DNA of 5,038 bases from Chloroflexota bacterium (GCA_030599405.1 JAUVOB010000160.1:1-5038); one strand, 5' to 3'. Shown: positions 1 through 4,894, counted from the stretch's first letter. The notes: generated by a model from the letters alone, not told the origin. Translations and numbers: made by a program.

Positions 1-569
1 GCCTGCCCGCCCGCTGAGACGACCGGCATAATATCCGATCGCAAGGAATTGCCAACCATCAGAAAACCGGCCGGATCTATGCCATACTTGGCCAGTAAAG
101 AAGTATAAGTGCCAGTCCTCTTCTCGCTCACGATTTCGATCTGATTGAAATAGGAGGCGAGTCCAGATCGTTTGATCTTTCGCTCCTGTTCGAACTGGTC
201 CCCCTTGGTAATGAGCATGAGCGGATAAGTTGCCGCAAGAGTGGCGACGACTTCCTCAGCTCCATCCATTAACAGTACTTCTCGATCAAGCATCTCCCGG
301 CCGTATGCGGTGATCTCGAGGATATGGCGACCCTCAATCCGGCCGTTAGTTAACCGGACGGCCGTCTCGATCATCGAGATGGTGTAGCTTTTAACACCGT
401 AGCCAAAGTGCCGAAGATTTTCTTTCTCTGTCTTGTATATCTCGCCGTCGATACTCGTCAGGTCGTAATGGGTCATGAGAAGTTTCTCAAATTTCGCTGC
501 GGCATCACGATAGGCGGTCTCGAAGTGCCACAGGGTATCGTCAGCGTCAAAGGCGATGATCTCTATCAT
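1..569 (-). CDS. HAD-superfamily hydrolase (partial, C-terminus off the left edge)
   Basis: The reading frame is open from the ATG at 569 to the window edge, giving 189 codons. Motif I is FDADDTL (D8 and D10, the expected nucleophile and acid/base). Motif II is LITKG (T121). The motif III lysine is probably K150 in SEKRTG. Motif IV is MVGNSLRSD, with N174 where many HADs have Asp and with D179 kept. The 'GNSLRSD' form is familiar from a COG1011-like subgroup. Residues about 15-90 are a helical cap insertion. Family members are soluble Mg-dependent hydrolases, usually phosphatases; the substrate cannot be told. The start is supported by GGAG at 574-577, four bases before the ATG, and by motif I falling at its usual distance from the N-terminus. 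It is transcribed divergently from the redox-protein gene at 917. Only a short C-terminal part should be missing, as motif IV is already present. Confidence 0.9.
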   Translation of the reverse strand, partial: MIEIIAFDADDTLWHFETAYRDAAAKFEKLLMTHYDLTSIDGEIYKTEKENLRHFGYGVKSYTISMIETAVRLTNGRIEGRHILEITAYGREMLDREVLLMDGAEEVVATLAATYPLMLITKGDQFEQERKIKRSGLASYFNQIEIVSEKRTGTYTSLLAKYGIDPAGFLMVGNSLRSDIMPVVSAGGQ

Positions 570-600
570 GATTCTCCATACGGTTTCGGTGTATCTGAAA

Positions 601-629
601 AGATTACGGTGTATGAGGTTAAAGGTCAA
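601..629 (-). promoter_or_regulatory. Putative sigma70-type promoter for the HAD gene
   Basis: On the minus strand a -35 hexamer TTGACC (624-629) is followed after exactly 17 bp by TAATCT (601-606). The -35 matches 5 of 6 consensus bases. The -10 matches only 3 of 6, but keeps the important first T, second A and last T. Transcription would start near 594, giving a leader of about 25 nt before the ATG at 569 that contains the GGAG ribosome site. The match comes from inspection only. Confidence 0.4.
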
Positions 630-643
630 ATGAGGGTTGGGGC

Positions 644-672
644 CTGGAATCGGACCCGGGGGTTCGATCCAG
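644..672. repeat. Bulged inverted repeat around CCCGGG
   Basis: CTGG (644-647) pairs with CCAG (669-672), and ATCG (649-652) pairs with CGAT (665-668). That makes an 8-bp stem with a single bulged A at 648. The 12-base loop contains a CCCGGG palindrome. No T-tract follows on either strand, so it is not an intrinsic terminator. It lies 15 bp upstream of the putative HAD -35 box, so an operator role is possible. Confidence 0.45.
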
Positions 673-700
673 ATTGAGAGGAGTAGTCGACTTCGAACCG

Positions 701-727
701 CTGATGAAAAAGAGCTACATCAGTAGC
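701..727. repeat. Overlapping, mutually exclusive hairpins
   Basis: CTGATG (701-706) can pair with CATCAG (718-723). GCTAC (714-718) can instead pair with GTAGC (723-727) around the loop ATCA. The two pairings share bases and cannot form together. Read on the minus strand, the second hairpin is followed by TCTTTTT (713 down to 707), the shape of a weak Rho-independent terminator with a 5-bp stem. It would act on minus-strand transcription arriving from the right, before the HAD promoter. The function is uncertain. Confidence 0.35.
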
Positions 728-822
728 GCCCGGGGACGGACCAGTGAAGTTATCTCTTCTCAGGTGCCCTTCGTCCATTGAGCGTATGACATCCATCACT
801 ATGAGCCAGTGATAGCAAAATC

Positions 823-828
823 TATAAT
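823..828 (+). promoter_or_regulatory. Candidate -10 box (TATAAT) for the redox-protein gene
   Basis: A perfect TATAAT lies 88 bp upstream of the ATG at 917. No good -35 is present: ATGAGC (801-806, 16-bp spacer) matches only 3 of 6 bases. If used, transcription would begin near 835 with a leader of about 80 nt. An activator might replace the weak -35, or the match may be chance. Confidence 0.3.
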
Positions 829-904
829 GAAAACTGAGAGGACGATTCGATACTTTCCACGACATCACTTTGGTCATTATCCTTTCAACTACTAGCTCAC
901 ACTC

Positions 905-910
905 GGAGGA
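905..910 (+). promoter_or_regulatory. Shine-Dalgarno site for the redox-protein gene
   Basis: GGAGGA sits six bases before the ATG at 917. This is a strong site at normal spacing, and it fixes that start. Confidence 0.8.
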
Positions 911-916
911 TTAGCC

Positions 917-1444
917 ATGGCCTACGATCTCCCTAAGGAAGCGATTCTGAAAGAGCTCGACCAGCGCGTCGATGAGAAATTGGCGCTTTCGGGCCATTGC
1001 GCCCAAACTAGCTTTGCGGTTCTGGATGAGCAATTCAATCTGGATGGCGGCGCCACTCTCAAGGCCCTTACACCCTTGCCGGGAATTGCACTGAGAGGAG
1101 AGACATGCGGAGCCGTCGTCGGTTGTTTGATGGCCCTAGGACTGGTTTATGGACGTGACGATCTGGAGGATACGTCCGGTTTTTTCAGTTCTCTTCCGCC
1201 AGCCCGAGAGTTCTGCCGCCGTTTCGAACAACAAGTTGGCGGCACCAATTGTCACGATATCCTGGAATCTGATCTTGGACATTCATTCGATTTATCCAAA
1301 CAAACTGATTTTCAGAAATATCTGGAATGTGGGGGACTTGAATCTTGCACCGAAGTGGTCCGGAAAGGTGTTAGGATCGCGGCCGAGATTATTATTGAGC
1401 ATGAGAAGTCAGACCAGGATCAGGGCGTCATGTTGACTGTGTGA
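917..1444 (+). CDS. C_GCAxxG_C_C family putative redox-active protein
   Basis: The 175-residue product carries the cysteine pattern of the C_GCAxxG_C_C family (as in Pfam PF09719). A first HCAQ cysteine (C28) is followed by TCGAVVGC (C64, C70), matching the family's GCxAxxG core and the usual 'LMALGLVYGR' continuation. A cysteine in the GTNC segment (C112) and C138 follow. C100 and C144 are additional, making seven in all. There is no signal peptide or membrane segment, so it is probably cytoplasmic. The family is predicted to be redox active or to bind a metal or cofactor through these cysteines; its biochemical role is poorly defined. Length is normal for the family. It is probably a single-gene unit, transcribed away from the HAD gene and ending 3 bp from the stop of the convergent phosphatase gene. 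No terminator hairpin with a T-tract is visible after it. Confidence 0.87.
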   Translation: MAYDLPKEAILKELDQRVDEKLALSGHCAQTSFAVLDEQFNLDGGATLKALTPLPGIALRGETCGAVVGCLMALGLVYGRDDLEDTSGFFSSLPPAREFCRRFEQQVGGTNCHDILESDLGHSFDLSKQTDFQKYLECGGLESCTEVVRKGVRIAAEIIIEHEKSDQDQGVMLTV

Positions 1445-1447
1445 TAT

Positions 1448-2551
1448 CTAGATCCTTCTGGCGACTACCAGGGTTAAGTCGTCGGCCTGGGGGGTGGTAC
1501 CTGTAAAAGATTCAACAGCGCCAACGATGATGTTGACCATCTCCCTGGCGCTACTACACTGGGCACTGACGACAGTCTGCACCAGCCGCTCCATCTCAAA
1601 GAATTCGAAGTCATCCCGGCGAGCTTCAGTCACGCCATCGGTGTAGAAGATCACAAAATCGCCCCGGTTGATGTCAACCGTATTTTCCTCAATGATCACG
1701 CCATCAAAAACACCCAGAACGATACCCTTCCCTTCAATTACAGAAACCTCCTTCCGATCAGCTTCAACCCAAAGTGGTCGATCGTGCCCGGCGCAAGCGT
1801 AGGTCATCCGGCCGTCTTTTAAGTTAATCGAGGCCAGAAATGCACTCATCAGAAGTGGGGATTGGGTATCCATCAATATCATACGATTGGTTCGCTGGAG
1901 CGTGTCGGCAGGGCTGCGGCCGTTCATTACCTCTGCTCGTATCGCTGTCCGCCCATAGGCCATAAATAAGGCGGCAGGCACCCCCTTTCCTGTAACGTCG
2001 GCAATGACCACGGTCATCTGATCAGGAGCGTCAGGGGTCTTTATAAAGTCATATAGATCACCGCCCACCTCTCTCGCTGCCCGGTAGAAACTGGCGAATT
2101 CCCAGCCTGGCACAACCGGAACTTCACTTGGAAGCAGGCTGAGCTGAATTTCGCGGCCGATCTTCAGCTCTTCCTCCATCCTCTGGCGCTGTACTTCTTC
2201 CTCGAGTAGTCGTCGAAGCCGTACCGACATGGTTCCCATTACCTGCAATGCGAAGTCGGGTGACTGCTTAACCAGCCTGGTAAAACGCTGGTAATCTACC
2301 GGGACCAACCTACTTTCTGTGCTTGTCTTAACTGTCGCGCTCCGTGGTCGATTATCAACAAGAGCCATTTCACCAAAAATGCTTCCCGGTTCAAGGGTAT
2401 CAATGATTCGTCCCTGAACAGAAACCTCGACCTCACCACTGAGGACCAGATACATACTCTCCCCCGGCTGGCCCTCTTCGAAAATTATCTCCCCACCCGC
2501 ATAGGTTCGTACGTCCTCAACGCCGGTGATGCGACTAATATCTTCTATCAT
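1448..2551 (-). CDS. PP2C/SpoIIE-type serine phosphatase with N-terminal cyclic-nucleotide-binding domain (RsbU-like)
   Basis: This 367-residue soluble protein has two domains. Residues about 10-115 form a CRP-type cyclic-nucleotide-binding domain, with GGEIIFEEGQPGESMYLVLSGEV and a phosphate-binding cassette FGEMALVDNRPRSATV (E61, R70, S71, A72). Residues 112-137 are a charged helical linker leading into REIQLSLLP, the usual entry to RsbU-type catalytic domains. The SpoIIE/PP2C domain (about 140-367) keeps the metal-binding acids: GGD (D165), IADVTGKG (D185), YTDGVTEA (D305) and QADDLTLVV (D357, D358). It should dephosphorylate the STAS antagonist, with activity set by ligand binding to the N-terminal domain; which ligand is unknown. 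It is the last gene of the cassette, 27 bp after the kinase gene, with only a weak ribosome site (GAGAG, 2558-2562). Its stop is 3 bp from that of the convergent redox gene. Confidence 0.93.
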   Translation of the reverse strand: MIEDISRITGVEDVRTYAGGEIIFEEGQPGESMYLVLSGEVEVSVQGRIIDTLEPGSIFGEMALVDNRPRSATVKTSTESRLVPVDYQRFTRLVKQSPDFALQVMGTMSVRLRRLLEEEVQRQRMEEELKIGREIQLSLLPSEVPVVPGWEFASFYRAAREVGGDLYDFIKTPDAPDQMTVVIADVTGKGVPAALFMAYGRTAIRAEVMNGRSPADTLQRTNRMILMDTQSPLLMSAFLASINLKDGRMTYACAGHDRPLWVEADRKEVSVIEGKGIVLGVFDGVIIEENTVDINRGDFVIFYTDGVTEARRDDFEFFEMERLVQTVVSAQCSSAREMVNIIVGAVESFTGTTPQADDLTLVVARRI

Positions 2552-2578
2552 AACCGTCTCTCGCCAGCCTCAGCTGAT

Positions 2579-3025
2579 CTATGACTCAGTCTCGGTTGTC
2601 GACATCTTAACGGCACCCCGTTTCACCAGAGCCAATTCGTTGACTCCATCGGAATCCACATGGTAATTCATCTCATCAACGAAGTTTCGTATCATGTGGA
2701 TACCCATGCCGCCTGGCTTTCGCAACTCGAGGGGCAAGCTTATGTCTGGCGGTGGGTATGAATTCGGATTAAATGAAGGCGAACGGTCTCGGAGATAAAC
2801 GATAAGATCCACTCCATCCCGACATACAGTTATATCAACACATCCCGGTTTTCTGTCATAGCCATGGATAATGATGTTTGTAACAGCTTCGTTTGCAGCC
2901 AGTACGATCTCAGAGACTGCGTCAGTTGTGCAACCCATCTTCAGAGACGTCTTTTTCAAATAGCGCCGGATTTCGGCCAGATCACTTAGCCTCGCTTCGG
3001 CGTATTGGACAGATTCAGTGGTCAT
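2579..3025 (-). CDS. RsbW-like ATP-binding serine kinase / anti-sigma factor
   Basis: The 148-residue protein is a GHKL-fold ATPase of the HATPase_c_2 type. The N-box is LAANEAVTNIIIHGY (E46, N50), and the G2 region is KPGGMGIHMIRNFVDEM (from about 103). The G1 box, normally DxGxxF, reads DRSPSF (D80-F85), so the usual glycine is serine. Family members phosphorylate a serine in a STAS antagonist and sequester a sigma factor or another target. Here the natural substrate is the product of the gene just upstream. No sigma factor gene is adjacent, so the target is unknown. The ATG at 3025 is the first available after an in-frame stop four codons upstream, but no SD sequence precedes it, suggesting coupled translation or reinitiation. 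It lies 73 bp after the STAS gene. The tail after residue 137 is short and hydrophilic. Confidence 0.9.
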   Translation of the reverse strand: MTTESVQYAEARLSDLAEIRRYLKKTSLKMGCTTDAVSEIVLAANEAVTNIIIHGYDRKPGCVDITVCRDGVDLIVYLRDRSPSFNPNSYPPPDISLPLELRKPGGMGIHMIRNFVDEMNYHVDSDGVNELALVKRGAVKMSTTETES

Positions 3026-3098
3026 TAGATTGTATCGCTATATCCAGTACGTCGCACCTGACCGGCAGTCAAATCGAGTATAACCCACCTCGAGGAGA
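3026..3098 (-). other. Spacer between STAS and kinase genes
   Basis: This 73-bp gap is long for a coupled gene pair. It holds an 8-bp palindrome CCTCGAGG (3088-3095) just after the STAS stop, and a small dyad (TGAC, 5 bases, GTCA, 3059-3071). No ribosome site is seen before the kinase ATG. On the minus strand a TTGACT can be read at the dyad, but no acceptable -10 follows at 16-18 bp, so I do not call an internal promoter. Confidence 0.4.
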
Positions 3099-3494
3099 TC
3101 AACGGAACGAGGCGATAGCTTCATAGTACTTATCGTAGATCTCTAGGAACATGTCATATCCAGAGACGTGCAAGGATTTCTTGGCCTCTTTTGAAGGTTT
3201 ATACAGTTTCAGATATGGTGATGTGTACGTCCCGCGGGCGATACCTTTAGTAATGGATTCGTCACTCTCTTCGGGACCATCTCCTCGAAGCAGCGTAAAA
3301 GTGTTATGCAGAGCTCTCAACCCGGCACTACTAATATATGCTACCGACGAGAGGTCAAGCAAAGCGTGCTGCATACCAGCATCGTATTGGGAGGTAACTT
3401 TCGTGTTCAGTGGCTCATCATCCGATAGATCTCCCGACAAATGAAATACCGTGACAGGCACATGCCCCAGCTCATTGGATATTGTGATCTCCAT
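3099..3494 (-). CDS. STAS-domain anti-sigma-factor antagonist (RsbV-like)
   Basis: I start this 131-residue protein at the ATG at 3494, because AAGGAGG lies five bases upstream and the product then begins MEITISNELGHVPVTVF, a normal STAS first strand. A longer frame to 3596 exists but adds 34 residues without family resemblance. The core shows FHLSGDLS (strand 2), ALLDLSSVAYISSAGLRAL (residues 44-62, the phosphorylation segment) and a late LKLYKPS strand near 95-101. By alignment with RsbV and SpoIIAA, S56 is the probable target of the partner kinase, with A57 in place of the following Ser/Thr. About 20 acidic and polar residues (roughly 71-92) are inserted before the last strand, where classical RsbV has a short turn. 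The C-terminal GYDMFLEIYDKYYEAIASF resembles other environmental STAS proteins. It is the first gene of the cassette and is likely to be the switch protein. Confidence 0.9.
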   Translation of the reverse strand: MEITISNELGHVPVTVFHLSGDLSDDEPLNTKVTSQYDAGMQHALLDLSSVAYISSAGLRALHNTFTLLRGDGPEESDESITKGIARGTYTSPYLKLYKPSKEAKKSLHVSGYDMFLEIYDKYYEAIASFR

Positions 3495-3499
3495 AAACG

Positions 3500-3506
3500 C
3501 CTCCTT
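3500..3506 (-). promoter_or_regulatory. Shine-Dalgarno site deciding the STAS start
   Basis: On the minus strand AAGGAGG (3506 down to 3500) stands five bases before the ATG at 3494. It is the strongest ribosome site of the cassette and rules against the longer 3596 start. Confidence 0.85.
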
Positions 3507-3512
3507 AATGCC

Positions 3513-3527
3513 GACCGGGCAGCGGTC
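3513..3527. repeat. Leader inverted repeat 1 (GACCG / CGGTC)
   Basis: GACCG (3513-3517) and CGGTC (3523-3527) are perfect 5-bp arms around five bases. In the cassette mRNA this would be a GC-rich hairpin six bases before the AAGGAGG ribosome site, close enough to affect ribosome access. Confidence 0.5.
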
Positions 3528-3535
3528 AGTAAATT

Positions 3536-3550
3536 GAATTGGGTCAATTC
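3536..3550. repeat. Leader inverted repeat 2 (GAATTG / CAATTC)
   Basis: GAATTG (3536-3541) and CAATTC (3545-3550) are perfect 6-bp arms around GGT. The site is 15 bp long, with a compact symmetric form typical of a dimeric repressor operator. It could equally form an mRNA hairpin with a three-base loop. Confidence 0.5.
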
Positions 3551-3562
3551 TGATGTTATCTA

Positions 3563-3577
3563 GTGACACCTGGTCAC
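3563..3577. repeat. Leader inverted repeat 3 (GTGAC / GTCAC)
   Basis: GTGAC (3563-3567) and GTCAC (3573-3577) are perfect 5-bp arms around five bases. The flanks give GTGA-N7-TCACA, which resembles a CRP/FNR half-site arrangement but with one base too many in the spacer for a classic TGTGA-N6-TCACA site. It lies about 70-85 bp downstream of the putative transcription start. Confidence 0.45.
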
Positions 3578-3653
3578 AAATAGAGAAACTGTGCAAGGAC
3601 AGCGGTGATAAAACCGACGTCTAGGTTTCCGCTACGAAAATGATTTAGAGTAA

Positions 3654-3682
3654 ATAGTACATTCAATGCCGGGCCCGGTCAA
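3654..3682 (-). promoter_or_regulatory. Likely sigma70-type promoter of the partner-switching cassette
   Basis: On the minus strand TTGACC (3677-3682) is followed after exactly 17 bp by TACTAT (3654-3659). The -35 matches 5 of 6 consensus bases and the -10 matches 4 of 6. Transcription would start near 3647, giving a long leader of about 150 nt before the STAS ATG at 3494. A 10-bp palindrome CCGGGCCCGG (3669-3678) covers the inner end of the -35 box and the adjacent spacer, a natural place for a repressor. Confidence 0.5.
3669..3678. promoter_or_regulatory. 10-bp perfect palindrome overlapping the cassette -35 box
   Basis: CCGGGCCCGG is fully self-complementary, with no spacer. It shares two bases with the TTGACC -35 hexamer and occupies the start of the promoter spacer. 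It is much more GC-rich than its AT-rich surroundings. It may be an operator, though a GC palindrome of this length can arise by chance. Confidence 0.35.
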
Positions 3683-3712
3683 CGTTTTTCTGGTTTGAAA
3701 TTGCGGCTAAAC

Positions 3713-3758
3713 TCCATCAATTGTCTGCAAGATCATAATCTTGATCCCATTGACTGGA
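3713..3758. repeat. Nested two-tier dyad in the divergent regulatory region
   Basis: The inner dyad is CAAGAT (3728-3733) and ATCTTG (3738-3743) around CATA, with perfect 6-bp arms. An outer dyad surrounds it: TCCATCAAT (3713-3721) pairs with ATTGA-C-TGGA (3749-3758), nine pairs with one bulged C at 3754. The two tiers are separated by an asymmetric internal loop of 6 and 5 bases. This is either a compound operator or a structured RNA element. No T-tract follows, so it is not a terminator. Confidence 0.5.
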
Positions 3759-3977
3759 ATGCGTCACCATACTTTTCTAAAGGATCGCTCTCCCATGTGT
3801 TATAGTATTCTAGTTCGGGAACTGGGGCATTATCAAAGTTCGCTGCGATTTATTTCACAACTGTTACCGATTTCTCCTCGTATACTATCTTACTAGGTTA
3901 ACAGCGCGGCTTATTTCTCTCGATATATCCGATCATTTAGAAAGGACATTCGTATCTGCATGACGGTAATAATCTTT

Positions 3978-3984
3978 AGGAGGG
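3978..3984 (+). promoter_or_regulatory. Shine-Dalgarno site deciding the lipoprotein start
   Basis: AGGAGGG stands five bases before the ATG at 3990. It selects this start over the in-frame ATG at 3960, which would put ten extra residues before the signal peptide. Confidence 0.85.
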
Positions 3985-3989
3985 CAGTC

Positions 3990-4781
3990 ATGAAAAGTAA
4001 ACTGTTTGTGTTGTGTATCGGATTCTTCGTCGTAATAGCGACCGCTAGTTGCGACCTCGTCAAGGATATGGTTGTTCTTGAAGGGTCAGGTAATGTCGAA
4101 ACCATAACTGAGGATTTCATTGGGTTTAACCGGGTAGAGGCCAGTCATTCCTTCGATATCGATATCGTGCAAGGCGACAAATACAGTGTGGTGATCAGAG
4201 TGGATGATAACTTCATCGATTACTTAGATATCACCAAACGCGGCAATACGTTAGATATCGATCTTAAAGACGAGTTCAGTTACAGATATCTGGACGGGGT
4301 TCTCGAAGCCTCAATAACGATGCCAGAGTTAATTCTAGTCCGTCTGAGTGGAGCCAGTGAGGCGATGATTGATGGATTCGATTCGAGCGATCGTTTCGAA
4401 GCCGATCTTTCCGGAGCTAGTTCACTGACCGGTGATTTGGGTGCTGGGGACATCATCCTGAGCTTGTCAGGAGCCAGTGAATTATCGGGTAAGTACACCG
4501 TCGACAACGTTGATCTATCAGCATCAGGTGGGAACCGGGTTCGGCTCAGTGGTTCTGGAAAGGACGTCAGTATCGATGCCTCAGGCAACAGTAAGGTCAA
4601 TCTTGAGGAATTTATCTCTGAGGATGCTACGGTAGAAGTAAGTGGGGCGAGTGAAGTTGTTTTGAACGCTAGAGGGACAGTTGACGTCTCCATAAGCGGT
4701 GCTTCAGGAGTCTACCAAACCGGTGAGGGCGAATTCGGCGATGTAAGTTCATCCGGAGCTTCTAAAGTCGAACACAGGTAG
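3990..4781 (+). CDS. DUF2807 (GIN-domain) lipoprotein with SGAS repeats
   Basis: The 263-residue product starts at the ATG chosen by AGGAGGG. Residues 1-20 are a signal peptide: two lysines, then a hydrophobic stretch ending ATAS, followed by C21. This suggests a lipoprotein anchored outside the cytoplasmic membrane. The lipobox is imperfect, with Thr at -3. The rest fits DUF2807: a GSGNVETITEDFIGFNRVE opening (31-49), SFDIDIVQGDKYSV, RVDDNFIDYLDI, then repeated strands. SGAS occurs at about 120, 141, 160, 218, 236 and 255, with degenerate copies near 177, 187 and 197. The commonest spacing is about 18-21 residues, as in a right-handed beta-helix coil. The family is widespread and its function is not established; 'adhesin head' names are predictions. 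It is divergent from the signalling cassette and followed by its own terminator, so it is probably monocistronic. Confidence 0.88.
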   Translation: MKSKLFVLCIGFFVVIATASCDLVKDMVVLEGSGNVETITEDFIGFNRVEASHSFDIDIVQGDKYSVVIRVDDNFIDYLDITKRGNTLDIDLKDEFSYRYLDGVLEASITMPELILVRLSGASEAMIDGFDSSDRFEADLSGASSLTGDLGAGDIILSLSGASELSGKYTVDNVDLSASGGNRVRLSGSGKDVSIDASGNSKVNLEEFISEDATVEVSGASEVVLNARGTVDVSISGASGVYQTGEGEFGDVSSSGASKVEHR

Positions 4782-4807
4782 CAGCGTTTGATGATTCACC
4801 TCTGAGG

Positions 4808-4839
4808 TTTTCTTCATTGCCTCAATATAGGCAAGAAAA
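4808..4839. repeat. Bulged hairpin in the lipoprotein gene 3' region
   Basis: TTGCCT (4817-4822) and AGGCAA (4829-4834) form a 6-bp stem around CAATAT. TTTTC (4808-4812) and GAAAA (4835-4839) extend it by five pairs, with a four-base bulge on the left. It lies 10 bases before the terminator hairpin. It may protect the mRNA 3' end, or be a second structure in the same 3' untranslated region. Confidence 0.45.
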
Positions 4840-4849
4840 TGATCAGTTG

Positions 4850-4882
4850 CCGGCACCGTTATTATCCGGTACTGGTTTTTTT
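4850..4882 (+). terminator. Rho-independent terminator of the DUF2807 gene
   Basis: The left arm CCGGCACCG (4850-4858) pairs with CGGTACTGG (4867-4875). That gives eight pairs including one G-T, with one C-A mismatch, around an eight-base loop. Seven T's follow directly (4876-4882). It lies 69 bp after the lipoprotein stop and works only in the plus direction; the minus strand has no T-tract after the stem. Confidence 0.82.
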
Positions 4883-4894
4883 ACCGTACAGCAT

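Larger units (their letters stand above)
570..916. other. Divergent intergenic region with several inverted repeats
   Basis: This 347-bp gap separates two divergent genes, and I found no convincing coding region in it. An 83-codon minus-strand frame at 626-877 has no recognisable motif and no good ribosome site. The region holds a likely HAD promoter at 601-629, a bulged hairpin at 644-672, two mutually exclusive hairpins at 701-727, and a TATAAT box at 823-828 facing the redox gene. TTCGA motifs near 663 (plus) and 698 (minus) recall tRNA T-loops, but neither sits in a tRNA fold. Confidence 0.6.
3597..3989. other. Divergent intergenic region between cassette and DUF2807 gene
   Basis: No convincing gene lies here. 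Besides the cassette promoter (3654-3682) and the nested dyad (3713-3758), there is a dyad AGTTC/GAACT around GG at 3812-3823. A TATACT -10-like box at 3881-3886 faces the lipoprotein gene, but no adequate -35 was found at 16-18 bp from it. A second -10-like TATAGT is at 3801-3806, also without a good -35. The region is AT-rich toward the right. Confidence 0.5.

Noticed and set aside
408..677. 89-codon plus-strand open frame
   Set aside because: It lies largely antisense to the well-supported HAD gene, has no ribosome site and matches no family.
641..727. Possible tRNA or tRNA remnant (GGTTCGA motifs on both strands)
   Set aside because: The flanking bases do not form a T-stem of five pairs, and no matching acceptor or anticodon stems were found.
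626..877. 83-codon minus-strand open frame in the left intergenic region
   Set aside because: It has no recognisable motif, an odd composition and no good ribosome site, and it runs over the HAD promoter and dyads.
1149..1436. 95-codon plus-strand frame inside the redox gene
   Set aside because: It is a frame-shifted shadow of the C_GCAxxG_C_C gene, whose cysteine pattern is unambiguous.
2893..3444. Plus-strand frames at 2893-3126 and 3151-3444
   Set aside because: Both are antisense to clear kinase and STAS genes and show no family signature.
3495..3596. 34-residue N-terminal extension of the STAS protein
   Set aside because: The ATG at 3494 has AAGGAGG at ideal spacing, and the extension covers inverted repeats and has no STAS resemblance.
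3960..3989. Earlier ATG for the DUF2807 lipoprotein
   Set aside because: It lacks a ribosome site, overlaps the real one (AGGAGGG, 3978-3984) and would precede the signal peptide with ten odd residues.
3911..4120. 69-codon minus-strand frame over the lipoprotein start
   Set aside because: It is antisense to the signal-peptide region and has no motif or ribosome site.
4280..4693. 137-codon minus-strand frame inside the lipoprotein gene
   Set aside because: It is a shadow frame produced by the serine/glycine/alanine-rich repeats on the other strand.
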